A stretch of 64,000 nt of DNA, taken from contig CANIPU010000007.1 of NCBI GenBank assembly GCA_947469485.1, forward strand, positions 1-64,000. The letters are read 5' to 3'. Positions 35,227 through 44,458 of the stretch are shown one piece after another; positions within the stretch are counted from its first letter, which is position 1, and each line of letters opens with the position of its first letter. The position numbers and the translations under genes were made by a program. The notes below the pieces were generated by a model. It was given only the letters and a program-made list of their open reading frames with translations. It did no database searches and had not been told where the DNA came from. This DNA is from Chitinophagaceae bacterium (lineage in GTDB: Bacteria > Bacteroidota > Bacteroidia > Chitinophagales > UBA10324).

Positions 35227-35631
35227 TCAGAACAATTTCACTTTGTATTTAGAGGCCATCTTTTCAATTTGTTCCATTGGAATTTGATGGATGCTTTCAT
35301 TTTCATGATAATTTTCTACCGTAACAATAAATAGTTTGTAATTGTATTTATCTGCCATTTTAATATAAGGGGCCAATTCCCAATCCATTGTAAAAGTGTT
35401 GGCGACAAAAACTTTCTTGCAGTTTTTTTTCAATTGATCTATTGTTTCTTCTTCACATTTTTTATAAGCAAGATGATTTTTAGCAAATTCGAATTTGTAT
35501 TCCATTGATTCCTGGTTTGTAAAATAGTCGTCAATACTGTAAACGGGATATTTACCGTTTTCGCAAAGCACATTTGCCAAAGTTGATTTTCCACTACCGG
35601 GCAAACCCCTTAGAAGTATGAGTGATTTCAT
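35227..35631 (-). CDS. Small P-loop kinase-like ATPase (134 aa)
   Basis: An N-terminal Walker A motif (LRGLPGSGKSTLANVL, 6-21) is followed by YSIDDYFTNQESMEYKF, KKCKKVFVANTFTMDWELAPYIKMADKY and a short C-terminus. The layout resembles AAA_33 or NEDD4BP2-like polynucleotide-kinase domains, which phosphorylate nucleic-acid ends or small molecules. The protein is small (usual range 130-180). It stands alone, transcribed away from the symporter gene. Confidence 0.8.
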   Translation of the reverse strand: MKSLILLRGLPGSGKSTLANVLCENGKYPVYSIDDYFTNQESMEYKFEFAKNHLAYKKCEEETIDQLKKNCKKVFVANTFTMDWELAPYIKMADKYNYKLFIVTVENYHENESIHQIPMEQIEKMASKYKVKLF

Positions 35632-35769
35632 CTATTTATAACGAATTATTGAAAGTGTTGAATATAAAGTAGGCGCAATTTAATTTCAATTGAATATCAA
35701 TTTTGTTTCACTTTTAATTTTTAGAAAGAAATTATTTGTATTCTTATCTCGGCTCGAAAACGAAATAAA

Positions 35770-36993
35770 ATGAAACGGTTAAATCTTACAACTCAGATTA
35801 TTATTGCAATGGTACTTGGAATTGTTATCGGGCAATGGTACAGAAGTACTCACTTAAATGCTGAAGATCAAAAAGCATTTGCGTCAAACATTCAGATTCT
35901 GAGTGATATTTTTCTTCGTCTGGTAAAAATGATAATTGCTCCTTTGGTTTTCAGTTTGCTTTTAACCGGTATAGCCAAATTAGGAGATTTTAAGAGTGTC
36001 GGAAGAATTGGTTTAAAAACCATCACCTATTTTATGGGAGCAACAATACTTGCTTTGCTAACCGGATTGGTAATTGTGAATGTATTTGAACCAGGAAAGG
36101 CTTTGCACTTAACTTCGTTAAATTCAGCGAATGTTATTAATTCTAACGGATTCAATATTCATGAATTTATTACTCATGTATTTCCCGATAGTATAGTTAA
36201 TGTTATGGCAACAAATCAAATATTGCCAATAATTGTATTTGTAATATTCTTTGCAATAGCAACAGCTGCCATTGGAGAAAAAGGAAAGGTGATTGTTGAT
36301 TTTTTTGATGCTGTTGGTCATGTGATGTTAAAAGTTACTGGCTATGTTATGAAGCTGGCACCTCTTGGAGTATTTGGAGCAACTGCAGCTGTTATAGCTC
36401 AACAAGGTCTTGGCATTCTTTCAGGCTATGCTGGAATTATACTTTGCTTCTTTGGCGGATTATTATTTTTTGTTTTTGTAATTCTTCTGGGAATTTGTCT
36501 GGTGCTTGGAATTCCATTTTTTAAATTACTATCACATGTAAGAGAACCAATGTTACTTGCATTTACTACAGCAAGCAGTGAAGCCGCAATGCCTAAAGTA
36601 ATTTTAGGATTGGAAAGATTTGGAATAAGTAACCGGATTGTAAGTTTTGTTCTGCCGTTAGGATATTCATTTAATCTGGATGGAAGTATCATGTACATGA
36701 TATTCGCAACCATCAGCATTGCTCAGGCTTATGCAATGGAAATTCCATTTACACAGCAAATAAGTATGATGCTTATATTAATGATTACGAGTAAAGGAGT
36801 TGCTGGTGTGCCGCGCGCCAGTTTAGTGGTAATTGCAAGTATGCTTACAATGTTCAGCATTCCGGCTGAAGGGCTTACTTTATTGTTAGCAATTGATTGG
36901 TTGCTTGATATGGGCAGAGCATGCACCAATGTTATTGGCAATGCGGTAGCTACATGTGTTGTTAGTAAATGGGAAGGTGAAAATTATAAATAG
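35770..36993 (+). CDS. Dicarboxylate/amino acid:cation symporter (407 aa)
   Basis: Member of the DAACS (GltP/DctA) family. It has eight hydrophobic segments, the serine-rich hairpin FTTASSEAAMPKV (about 262), the NLDGS sodium/substrate motif in SFNLDGSIMYM (about 303), and the C-terminal DMGRACTNVIGNAVATCVVSKW (about 378), which carries the substrate-binding Asp and Asn. Glutamate, aspartate or C4-dicarboxylates are the likely cargo; the residue pattern alone does not decide. Monocistronic. Confidence 0.93.
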   Translation: MKRLNLTTQIIIAMVLGIVIGQWYRSTHLNAEDQKAFASNIQILSDIFLRLVKMIIAPLVFSLLLTGIAKLGDFKSVGRIGLKTITYFMGATILALLTGLVIVNVFEPGKALHLTSLNSANVINSNGFNIHEFITHVFPDSIVNVMATNQILPIIVFVIFFAIATAAIGEKGKVIVDFFDAVGHVMLKVTGYVMKLAPLGVFGATAAVIAQQGLGILSGYAGIILCFFGGLLFFVFVILLGICLVLGIPFFKLLSHVREPMLLAFTTASSEAAMPKVILGLERFGISNRIVSFVLPLGYSFNLDGSIMYMIFATISIAQAYAMEIPFTQQISMMLILMITSKGVAGVPRASLVVIASMLTMFSIPAEGLTLLLAIDWLLDMGRACTNVIGNAVATCVVSKWEGENYK

Positions 36994-37083
36994 AGCTAAG
37001 GCTTTATTTATAAAATATTCGACAATTAATTACAGAATAATTCTATTTCTGTTTTAAAAATAATGACGCTAAGTTCTGAATAA

Positions 37084-37302
37084 TTAAATCTTAGCTGGAA
37101 GAATTTTTTCTGTTATCCACTTTCCGTTAACATGCTCACCCCAGACAATTACATCTTTATTTTTTTCGTAAACACGCTTAGCTTCAAGCATCGCTTTTTT
37201 ATCAACGCAACATATCTTAACTCCGTTCTTAGAACCTTTGTTGCATACTTCAATGTAAAATCCGTCTTTAAATTTTTTCGGTACTGTAGGTGGTCTTCCC
37301 AT
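37084..37302 (-). CDS. Small conserved-looking protein (72 aa)
   Basis: A short basic protein (MGRPPTVPKKFKDGFYIEVCNKGSKNGVKICCVDKKAMLEA...). It seems to be a real gene because it has a good ATG, Bacteroidota-like codon use and a compact domain-like pattern (FYIEV...GVKICC...AKRVYEKNKDVIVWGEHVNGKW). The family is not recognised. The start MGRPP recalls AT-hook-like N-termini, which may indicate DNA binding; that is a guess. It diverges from the thioesterase gene across a palindrome-rich gap. Confidence 0.65.
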   Translation of the reverse strand: MGRPPTVPKKFKDGFYIEVCNKGSKNGVKICCVDKKAMLEAKRVYEKNKDVIVWGEHVNGKWITEKILPAKI

Positions 37303-37332
37303 TACTTGAACTTTATTTATTTATTGTCGCAA

Positions 37333-37366
37333 TGATATATTATTTTTTTCAAAAAATAATATATCA
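37333..37366. promoter_or_regulatory. Near-perfect 34-bp AT-rich palindrome between divergent genes
   Basis: Arms 37333-37348 and 37351-37366 are perfectly complementary over 16 bp around a two-base centre. It lies about 30 bases upstream of the 72-aa gene on the minus strand. It could be an operator or an extruding hairpin. It is not followed by a gene end on either side, so a terminator role is unlikely. Confidence 0.6.
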
Positions 37367-37382
37367 ATTTATATACTTACAA

Positions 37383-37463
37383 TTTTAGCTAAAACAGAAG
37401 TTAAATTGTGTTTTTAGCTAAAAACAAATGAAATTCTGCCCCAATTCCTTTTGTTTATGTTTG
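37383..37463 (+). promoter_or_regulatory. Paired TTTTAGCTAAAA palindromes and promoter box upstream of the thioesterase gene
   Basis: The same 12-base perfect palindrome TTTTAGCTAAAA occurs at 37383-37394 and 37412-37423, with centres 29 bases apart, close to three helical turns. Downstream, TATGTTTG (37456-37463) fits the Bacteroidota -7 box TAnnTTTG and lies 27 bases before the ATG at 37491. The layout suggests a dimeric repressor bound twice above the promoter. Confidence 0.6.
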
Positions 37464-37490
37464 AACCATCATTAGTTTCTATTTAAAAAA

Positions 37491-37916
37491 ATGAAAAATT
37501 TTAAGCATAAAACTCAAATTCAGGTTCGTTTTGCTGATATGGATATGATGGGGCATGCCAATAATGCAGTGTATTCCAGTTATATTGAATTTGCCCGTAT
37601 GAAGTATTTTGATGATGTGGTGGCCGAAAAGGGAGTGTGGAGTAAGCTTGAAGGGTTAATACTTGCAAGGTTAGAGATTGACTTTCGATTACCTGTAATT
37701 TTGGGAGATGAAGTTACTGTTTATACCCGATGTGCTAGAATGGGAACAAAGAGCTTTGATATAGAGTGTATAATTGTAAGAAATTCTAATAATGTAGAAG
37801 AAATTGTTGCTGAAACTAAGGCTGTAATTGTATGCTTTGATTACAAATCAAATATAACTATTCCTGTATCTGAGGAAAGGAAAAGAAAGATAGCTGATTA
37901 CGAAGGGGTAAGCTGA
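37491..37916 (+). CDS. Acyl-CoA thioesterase, 4HBT hotdog family (141 aa)
   Basis: Single hotdog domain of the YbgC/FadM type. The active-site segment FADMDMMGHANNAVYSSYIEFAR (about 14-36) has the Asp and the HxN typical of 4-hydroxybenzoyl-CoA-type thioesterases. Length is typical. It probably hydrolyses short or medium acyl-CoA in the cytosol. It ends 4 bases before the convergent DUF4476 gene stops. Confidence 0.9.
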   Translation: MKNFKHKTQIQVRFADMDMMGHANNAVYSSYIEFARMKYFDDVVAEKGVWSKLEGLILARLEIDFRLPVILGDEVTVYTRCARMGTKSFDIECIIVRNSNNVEEIVAETKAVIVCFDYKSNITIPVSEERKRKIADYEGVS

Positions 37917-37919
37917 CTT

Positions 37920-38993
37920 TTACTTTTTACCTTTTAAAAACTCCAAAAGGTTAAAGCTGCTGTTTTCAAAATCAAATACATCGGTCATCTGATAATAATT
38001 CTGGGGATCAATGGTATAATCATAACCAAACTTAGCCACCTCCAACTTATCACCTTCAAAATCCATTAGGTTGACAATTGACTTCATTTGTGAAACTGTA
38101 AAACATTTCTTCCCTTGAATAATTTGTTTAGCAGTTGAAATTTTTGTGCTTGAAAAACTTAAATTTTTGATGGAAGAAATTATAGAGTTCATTTCAGAAT
38201 CAGTGACAACACAAACAGGAGCAACCGGAACAAGAGGGGGTAATAATGATTTTACTGTAGCATCGCCATAAGCATTCCAATCATTTTTATAAACCTGCGT
38301 GCTGAAAACCTGTTCAGCAAAATTGTAATTCTGAATATCGTAACTCTTTGTCAGATTTTGTTTCAAAAACTTCATCCGGTTCAAATCCAGTTGAATTAAA
38401 GTTGAAAGCATCATCATTTGTGCAATGCTTATGCAATTTGATAGCATAAATTGTGAAGCAGCATTCATCCGATTCATATCTCCTTGCTGATCAACAATTG
38501 GTATAACTAATATATTAAAATCATTATCACTCATTGGTAAATTGCAACCAACCAACCCTTTATAACCAATTGGACTAGGATAATTTAATTCAGGAAATAA
38601 TTTAACGGGTGCGGGCGGAGGTGGTGCCTGATATTCAATAATGTTTCCATTCACAAAATCATAAAACCGAAAAGCATATGAAAGAGAATTAAAAGCATCG
38701 AAAAGTGTATAGTAATTTTGTTTATCAAAGATGTTTGGATAAACTGCATATGCAAACTGTAATCGAATACCATCGTCGTAAAAAACTGAAGCAAGCTGAA
38801 AAGCATGTTCGCTTAAAAGGCAACGACCTCTAACCCAGGTATTCAAATAATTTAATTTTAACTGATCAGTAGGTTGGGTATTTAGCTTCTTATATTGAAT
38901 TTGAACTTCATCATTGCTTATAGGGGCATTGCAGTTTTGTGCTGATGCATAGAAGGAAGAAATAATCAGCAGAAAGAGAATTGCATTTTTCAT
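37920..38993 (-). CDS. Secreted protein with three DUF4476-like units (357 aa)
   Basis: Signal peptide at 1-18 (MKNAILFLLIISSFYASA). The C-terminal unit (about 260-355; CVVTDSEMNSIISSIKNLSFSSTKISTAKQII...GYDYTIDPQNYYQMTDVF) is a clear DUF4476 domain. Two more diverged units with the same order (Cys, S/T-D-x-E, L...C/S, A.F.Y...N.Y) are visible at about 20-115 and 155-250. Such proteins are usually single-domain in Bacteroidota. Function is unknown; the location is periplasm or outside. Confidence 0.85.
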   Translation of the reverse strand: MKNAILFLLIISSFYASAQNCNAPISNDEVQIQYKKLNTQPTDQLKLNYLNTWVRGRCLLSEHAFQLASVFYDDGIRLQFAYAVYPNIFDKQNYYTLFDAFNSLSYAFRFYDFVNGNIIEYQAPPPPAPVKLFPELNYPSPIGYKGLVGCNLPMSDNDFNILVIPIVDQQGDMNRMNAASQFMLSNCISIAQMMMLSTLIQLDLNRMKFLKQNLTKSYDIQNYNFAEQVFSTQVYKNDWNAYGDATVKSLLPPLVPVAPVCVVTDSEMNSIISSIKNLSFSSTKISTAKQIIQGKKCFTVSQMKSIVNLMDFEGDKLEVAKFGYDYTIDPQNYYQMTDVFDFENSSFNLLEFLKGKK

Positions 38994-39149
38994 TGAGTAA
39001 AAATTAAATGAATTTTTAAAATAGAAAGTTGAATCAAGTGTTTAGCGGACTTCTTAATTTCTTTGCAAAGTCAATCATTTTATCTCCAGTATTTTTAAGA
39101 ATCTGAATTGAGTTTTTATTTTTCGTATAGCCCAAATTCAATTTAAAGA

Positions 39150-40604
39150 TTATTCTTTAACCAGTTTTCTTGTGAGAATAAAATTCCCTTCACTATTTAA
39201 AACTGCAATGAAATATACGCCGGATGCAAAATCAATGAGCGATATTTTTTGTGAATCGGAGTTAATTAATTCCGTTTTCAATTTTCTTCCTGAAATATCG
39301 GTAATTAAAATTGAATGACCTTGTAAGAAGGAACTATTAATAATTAAATCATCTGATACCGGATTCGGATAAATTGAAAAATCACTTTCTTTAATATTAA
39401 ATACTGAAACAGTTTGAGGATTCAGGTTTACAACGAAAGTATCGGAGAACATACAGGAGTCAACATTGGCTGGTGAAAGGTTTGTTGCTCTCATTAAAAA
39501 ATGCAATAAATAATTGGGTGGTATTGGATTGTTTACAACAAAGTAGCATTTAGCAGGAACTTCAACGCCGGGGTTCCAGGCTGAGGTAATAACCTGATAT
39601 TGTTGGCTATTGGTTTCTACGCTCATACCACTTGGCAACGGATCAAGAAAAACATATTTCACCAGGGGATATGCAAATCCATAATTACTTGTGTTTTTAA
39701 ATACAACTCTGATCATAGAATCGGTACCAGCAACAAAGCCATCATCAGCACCCCAACTTATACTATCAGTTAATAATGTTAAGGGCACATTATTACATAT
39801 GGTTATGCTTGATGCAGGGGCAAAACTCTGGAAGACTACAGTATTATTTCCGCTGTTTGGAACAGCAAGAGTATCTGTGATGATATTATAATAAATATCA
39901 GCGGGGCTGCTGAGTCCGGTCATAACAACAGTTGAGTTAGAAAAAGTATTATCGTACTTAACTACTGTGCTATTTCCCCAATTAGAAATATAAAAATTTC
40001 CTGCACCATCTTCTGCAATACCATCACAGCTGCTTAGTGATGTTGTTACTAAAGTGGAAACTGAAGAATCTGCTAACGAAACAGCTTTTATTGCAACACT
40101 TCCGCCCCAACTAACAAACACTAAGCGGTTTTGTCCTTCGTCCCAGATAATTCCGTTTGGACTTGCAGGTAATAATGATGAAGGAACAAATACATTGTAT
40201 GTACTATTTGTAAAATTAATCCGATAGATTTTTTTCGCGCTGAAATCTGTAGCATACAAATTTCCGTTGTTGTCATGTGTAATTCCATTTAAGAAGGATG
40301 CACCCAAATTCAAATTAAAAATTTGAGTTCCTGACATATTGTAGCCATAAATTTTCCCGCCACAGCATGCATAAAGGTTTCCCCACGCCATTTCCAAACC
40401 ATAAGGGTCAGGAGAAATTCCGGTTGCAAAAACACTTAAGTTACCTGATGCATCACGAGCGAGTATTTGCCCGTTATTGCTGTTTGATATAAAATACCTG
40501 TTCCCGGTTGGGTCGTATTCTACACTTTCAGGACCATTGTAAGTTTGAGCAACGGCAGAAATTGTTATTGATAATAAAAGTAAAATTGAAATTAAATTTT
40601 TCAT
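39150..40604 (-). CDS. Secreted NHL/SMP-30-like beta-propeller protein with T9SS sorting domain (484 aa)
   Basis: Signal peptide at 1-19 (MKNLISILLLLSITISAVA). Residues 20-265 form NHL/SMP-30-like propeller blades (GPESVEYDPTGNRYFISNSNNGQIL, DGIAEDGAGNFYISNWGNSTVVKYD). A beta-sandwich-like part (about 270-390) follows, then a T9SS type A sorting domain (FSIYPNPVSDDLII...FASGVYFIAVL). No catalytic metal-binding set could be assigned, so a binding role is as likely as lactonase activity. It lies 65 bases after nuoD. Confidence 0.9.
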   Translation of the reverse strand: MKNLISILLLLSITISAVAQTYNGPESVEYDPTGNRYFISNSNNGQILARDASGNLSVFATGISPDPYGLEMAWGNLYACCGGKIYGYNMSGTQIFNLNLGASFLNGITHDNNGNLYATDFSAKKIYRINFTNSTYNVFVPSSLLPASPNGIIWDEGQNRLVFVSWGGSVAIKAVSLADSSVSTLVTTSLSSCDGIAEDGAGNFYISNWGNSTVVKYDNTFSNSTVVMTGLSSPADIYYNIITDTLAVPNSGNNTVVFQSFAPASSITICNNVPLTLLTDSISWGADDGFVAGTDSMIRVVFKNTSNYGFAYPLVKYVFLDPLPSGMSVETNSQQYQVITSAWNPGVEVPAKCYFVVNNPIPPNYLLHFLMRATNLSPANVDSCMFSDTFVVNLNPQTVSVFNIKESDFSIYPNPVSDDLIINSSFLQGHSILITDISGRKLKTELINSDSQKISLIDFASGVYFIAVLNSEGNFILTRKLVKE

Positions 40605-40668
40605 TGGATTTATTTTTTGTAAAAATTTTATTTGTTGAAATAATATATCTTAAAAGTATTTATTCTCC

Positions 40669-41784
40669 TTATCTGTCAATATCAGGAATTACCAAATCTA
40701 ACATGGCCATTACAGAAACAAGGTCGCCTATTTTTTGTCCGACTGCCATTGTTTTCATAGCAAATAAATTACTGAAATTAGGTGAGCGGTATTTTACACG
40801 ATACGGATACTGTGTTCCATCACTGATTAAGTAAACACCTAATTCTCCTCGGGCAGTTTCCACTTTCTGATAATATTCTCCCTTCGGAAGTTTTATTACA
40901 TTTTTTGTTTTCGCCTGAAATTCTCCTTCTGGAATTGCATCAACTAATTGTTCAAGTATTCTAATGCTTTGTTCCATTTCACGAAGGCGAACCATGTATC
41001 GCGCAAAACAATCGCCATCGGTTTCCAATATTTCATCGAACTGCAAATTCTCATAACCTTCATATGGATACCATTTGCGGATATCGCAACTCACCCCGGA
41101 TCCCCTTGCAACAGGTCCTGTGCAACCCAAGGAAATTACATCTTGTTGAGAAATGTATCCTACACCCTTTGTTCTGTTTTGAAAAATGATATTGCCTGAA
41201 AGCAGATCATTGTATTCTCCGAAATTCTTTTTGAAATTGATAATGAATTGCTTCACCTTTTTCTGAAAATCAGGATGCAAATCATACATTACTCCACTGG
41301 GAACGATATAATTCATCGTGAGCCGAGCGCCACATGTATCTTCAAATATGTCGAGAATTTCATCGCGTTCACGAAAGCCGAAGAAGAAAGGAGTAACCGC
41401 ACCTAAATCTAAACCGGTAGAACCATACCATAAACAGTGTGATGCAAGTCGAGTGAGTTCAGCCATCATTATTCGAATCACTTTCGCACGAGGCGGAAGT
41501 TCAACTCCTAATCCTTGTTCAACAGCAAGCGAACAAGCTTGATTATTTATGTGTGAGGAGAGATAATCCATGCGGCTTGTTACATAAATGAACTGACGGT
41601 AACTCAATTTTTCACTCATCTTTTCTATTGAGCGATGAATGTACCCGAGCTGTGGATCCACATCTTTTATCATTTCGCCATCAAGAGTAATGATGAGGTG
41701 CAATACACCATGAGTGCTCGGATGCTGAGGTCCGACATTGATAATAAATTCGCCGGTATCTTTTGTTTCTATAACATCTATCAT
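40669..41784 (-). CDS. nuoD: NADH-quinone oxidoreductase subunit D (371 aa)
   Basis: 49-kDa-type subunit of the peripheral arm, forming the quinone site with NuoB. INVGPQHPSTHGVLH near the N-terminus holds the quinone-interacting histidine region, and the C-terminus (MLDLVIPDIDR) is the usual one. Length matches stand-alone NuoD, so it is not fused to NuoC. It starts 4 bases after nuoC. No nuoE, nuoF or nuoG follows; the next gene is a T9SS protein. Confidence 0.96.
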   Translation of the reverse strand: MIDVIETKDTGEFIINVGPQHPSTHGVLHLIITLDGEMIKDVDPQLGYIHRSIEKMSEKLSYRQFIYVTSRMDYLSSHINNQACSLAVEQGLGVELPPRAKVIRIMMAELTRLASHCLWYGSTGLDLGAVTPFFFGFRERDEILDIFEDTCGARLTMNYIVPSGVMYDLHPDFQKKVKQFIINFKKNFGEYNDLLSGNIIFQNRTKGVGYISQQDVISLGCTGPVARGSGVSCDIRKWYPYEGYENLQFDEILETDGDCFARYMVRLREMEQSIRILEQLVDAIPEGEFQAKTKNVIKLPKGEYYQKVETARGELGVYLISDGTQYPYRVKYRSPNFSNLFAMKTMAVGQKIGDLVSVMAMLDLVIPDIDR

Positions 41785-41787
41785 GGC

Positions 41788-42243
41788 TTACAGTTCTACA
41801 ATGTTTACTTCATCCATATAATCTTTCCGCAACGGGAAACCATCCCAATCATCAGGATTAAATAATCTGCGCAAATCAGGATGATGCAAAAATTTAACTC
41901 CGAAAAAATCATACGCTTCACGCTCGTGCCAGTGAGCAGTCATCCATAGATTCCTCACAGATTCGATTTCAGCATTTTCATGATTATCAATTTTTGCTTT
42001 CACAACTAATTCATGTTTGAATGAACGAGAACGCAAATGATATACAATGTTGAAATGAATTTTCCAATCAACACAACTCAAACACACCAATGAATCGAAA
42101 TCGAACATTGGATTTTCTTTCAGTTCAGTGCAAACTTTTAAAACTTGCGTTGAGGAGATATTAATATTCACAAAAGCATTTTCTTCAAAAGTTGCTTCCG
42201 GAAATAAAGTTGTGAGCGTTGATTTGAGTTCTTCCTTAGTCAT
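41788..42243 (-). CDS. nuoC: NADH-quinone oxidoreductase subunit C (151 aa)
   Basis: 30-kDa-type subunit of complex I. The C-terminal signature NLWMTAHWHEREAYDFFGVKFLHHPDLRRLFNPDDWDGFPLRKDY (about 101-145) is diagnostic. It is short but complete and lies between nuoB and nuoD with gaps of 4 to 10 bases. Confidence 0.95.
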   Translation of the reverse strand: MTKEELKSTLTTLFPEATFEENAFVNINISSTQVLKVCTELKENPMFDFDSLVCLSCVDWKIHFNIVYHLRSRSFKHELVVKAKIDNHENAEIESVRNLWMTAHWHEREAYDFFGVKFLHHPDLRRLFNPDDWDGFPLRKDYMDEVNIVEL

Positions 42244-42252
42244 AAAAACATT

Positions 42253-42801
42253 TTATTGTTGCAGCATCGCCTGACTTTCACTTCTGATAGCTTCGCGGGT
42301 CATTCCTGATTTAATTTTTTCTTGAAGGGCAATCATTGCATGTAATAAAGCTTCGGGTCTTGGAGGGCAACCAGGAATATAAACATCAACGGGTATCACA
42401 TGATCGGCACCTTTAACAACAGAATAGGTATTGTAAAAAAACGGGCCGCCTGAAATAGCACATGCTCCCATCGCAATCACATACTTTGGATCAGCCATTT
42501 GATCATATAATCTTTTTAAAACAGGGGCCATTTTATAAACTATAGTTCCTGCTATGATTATTAAGTCGGCTTGTCGTGGTGTTGCGCGTGCAACTTCAAA
42601 ACCAAACCGGCTCCAATCATGCCTTGCCGATGCAGTGTGCATCATTTCAATGGCGCAGCAACTGGTACCGAATACGAGTGGCCACAACGAATTGGCGCGC
42701 GACCAGTTCATTACATCTTCTAATTTGCCTGTAAGAATTCCTCCACCCGGATTTTCATGAATCTCGCCGGGAAATGATTCTCTTAATTTTTTTACATCCA
42801 T
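42253..42801 (-). CDS. nuoB: NADH-quinone oxidoreductase subunit B (182 aa)
   Basis: Carries the N2 iron-sulfur cluster and part of the quinone site. Ligands are seen in [16 protein letters not shown] and [13 protein letters not shown]. The ATG at 42801 (MDVKKLRES) gives the normal start; an in-frame start at 42822 adds seven residues deeper inside nuoA. The chosen start still overlaps nuoA by 10 bases, suggesting coupled translation. Confidence 0.95.
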   Translation of the reverse strand: MDVKKLRESFPGEIHENPGGGILTGKLEDVMNWSRANSLWPLVFGTSCCAIEMMHTASARHDWSRFGFEVARATPRQADLIIIAGTIVYKMAPVLKRLYDQMADPKYVIAMGACAISGGPFFYNTYSVVKGADHVIPVDVYIPGCPPRPEALLHAMIALQEKIKSGMTREAIRSESQAMLQQ

Positions 42802-43142
42802 TTGAGTGCTCCTTTTTTCCAAGCGTACAATAATCCGAGAAACAAAATGAAAATGAAAATTACTATTTCAATGAAAGCAGTTATTCCCATTTCTTTATTG
42901 ACAACCGCCCACGGAAATAAAAACATAAGTTCGACATCAAACACTAAAAATATCAATGCGAATAAATAATAACCGACATTGAATTGAATCCAGGATGCGC
43001 CAATGGTTGGAACACCGCATTCATAAGCCTGTAACTTCTGTAAATTTTTTGATGTTGGGGCAATCAGTTTTGAAACCAATTGCGCTAATCCGCAAAATCC
43101 GATTCCGCAAGCCATCAGCAAAATCAATGAAACATTTCCCAT
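42792..43142 (-). CDS. nuoA: NADH-quinone oxidoreductase subunit A (116 aa)
   Basis: Three-helix membrane subunit of complex I. The diagnostic loop [16 protein letters not shown] (about 36-51) and helix [21 protein letters not shown] (about 62-82) are present. It is the first gene of nuoABCD and its promoter should lie within the divergent gap to the serine hydrolase gene. Confidence 0.95.
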   Translation of the reverse strand: MGNVSLILLMACGIGFCGLAQLVSKLIAPTSKNLQKLQAYECGVPTIGASWIQFNVGYYLFALIFLVFDVELMFLFPWAVVNKEMGITAFIEIVIFIFILFLGLLYAWKKGALKWM

Positions 43143-43308
43143 GTTGCTATTTTGAGTGGTCGAATTTAATTGCTGTCATCGTTATAATTCTGAAAATTTT
43201 TAACAATGATTTTATTCAGCAATTATTAATCATACAACACTCTATAAAATCATGAAAGTTCGAGACTTTGTTTTCTACATTCGCCATAAATTAAAATAGA
43301 TTTTAGAA

Positions 43309-44415
43309 TTGAAAAAATCACTGTTTCTGATTTTTATTTGTTGCTGCATTTTTTCTTCGTGCAAAGTCTATCGCTTTTTTGTTCGCAATTTTGCCAACAT
43401 AACAGACTATAAATTTTTTACTGAACATTTACTCAATCATTCAAACGAACCATTTCATTTTTTTTATTCAAATAAATTTAATGCTGCAGGTAATTTAAAA
43501 GTAAAAGGTTTTGATGGCGACAGCGCAACTCTTGATTATGTAATGGAAAAATCACCTTCAGTAGCGTTTTTAATTATTCGACGCGACACCATTTTATATG
43601 AAAAGTATTGGGATAAATACAATGATAGCAGTTGGGTGGCCAGTTTTTCTATGGCGAAATCATATGTATCTGCATTAATCGGAATTGCAATTCAGGAAGG
43701 ATTTATAAAAAGCGTTGACGAACCAATAACCAATTACATTCCTGAAATTAAAGACACTGCATTCAGAACAGTAACCATTAAACATTTGTTGCAAATGACC
43801 TCGGGGATAAAATTTACTGAGCGTTATTACAATCCATTCAGCGACGCAGCGAAATTTTATTACGGAACCAATCTTCGCAAATCGATTGAAGACATGAAAA
43901 TTGAATATGCGCCCGGAACTAAATTCGAATACAAAAGCGGAAACCCGCAATTACTCGGTTTAATAATAGAACGCGCAACAAAAAAAACTGTGACAGAATA
44001 TTTACAGGAGAAAATCTGGCAACCGATAGGAGCCGAGTTCGATGGATCATGGAGTACCGACAGAAAGAATAATGGTTTGGAAAAAACTTTTTGTTGTATC
44101 AATGCAGCCGCGAGAGACTTTGCAAAATTCGGAAGGTTGTATTTAAATGACGGAAACTGGAATGGTGTTCAGGTTGTTCCTCAAAATTGGGTTAAAGAAA
44201 GCACGACTCCTACTTTAACAGAAGGCGGAGTTAATTTTTATAAATACCAATGGTGGATTAACAGAAGCAGTTCGCACGATTTCAGTTGCGATGGGTTGCT
44301 TGGTCAGCGAATATTTGTTTACCCCGAAAAACAAATCATCATCGTGCGACTTGGAAAAAATGACCGCAATCAAAATTATTTTCAGTTGTTCGGTCAATTA
44401 ATTCACTTGCTTTAA
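43309..44415 (+). CDS. Serine hydrolase of the beta-lactamase/PBP family, lipoprotein (368 aa)
   Basis: The start is TTG at 43309, which gives the lipoprotein signal MKKSLFLIFICCCIFSSC; no ATG fits. The class C beta-lactamase-type fold has SMAKSY (SxxK, about 111), a tyrosine motif in YKSGN (about 206-210) and the context TIKHLLQMTSGIKF. It probably acts as an esterase or D,D-peptidase-like enzyme in the periplasm. It is monocistronic and diverges from nuoA. Confidence 0.9.
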   Translation: MKKSLFLIFICCCIFSSCKVYRFFVRNFANITDYKFFTEHLLNHSNEPFHFFYSNKFNAAGNLKVKGFDGDSATLDYVMEKSPSVAFLIIRRDTILYEKYWDKYNDSSWVASFSMAKSYVSALIGIAIQEGFIKSVDEPITNYIPEIKDTAFRTVTIKHLLQMTSGIKFTERYYNPFSDAAKFYYGTNLRKSIEDMKIEYAPGTKFEYKSGNPQLLGLIIERATKKTVTEYLQEKIWQPIGAEFDGSWSTDRKNNGLEKTFCCINAAARDFAKFGRLYLNDGNWNGVQVVPQNWVKESTTPTLTEGGVNFYKYQWWINRSSSHDFSCDGLLGQRIFVYPEKQIIIVRLGKNDRNQNYFQLFGQLIHLL

Positions 44416-44458
44416 TCATTAAAATCAAAAACATTTGTGCTCGTTAAATAATAAAAAC

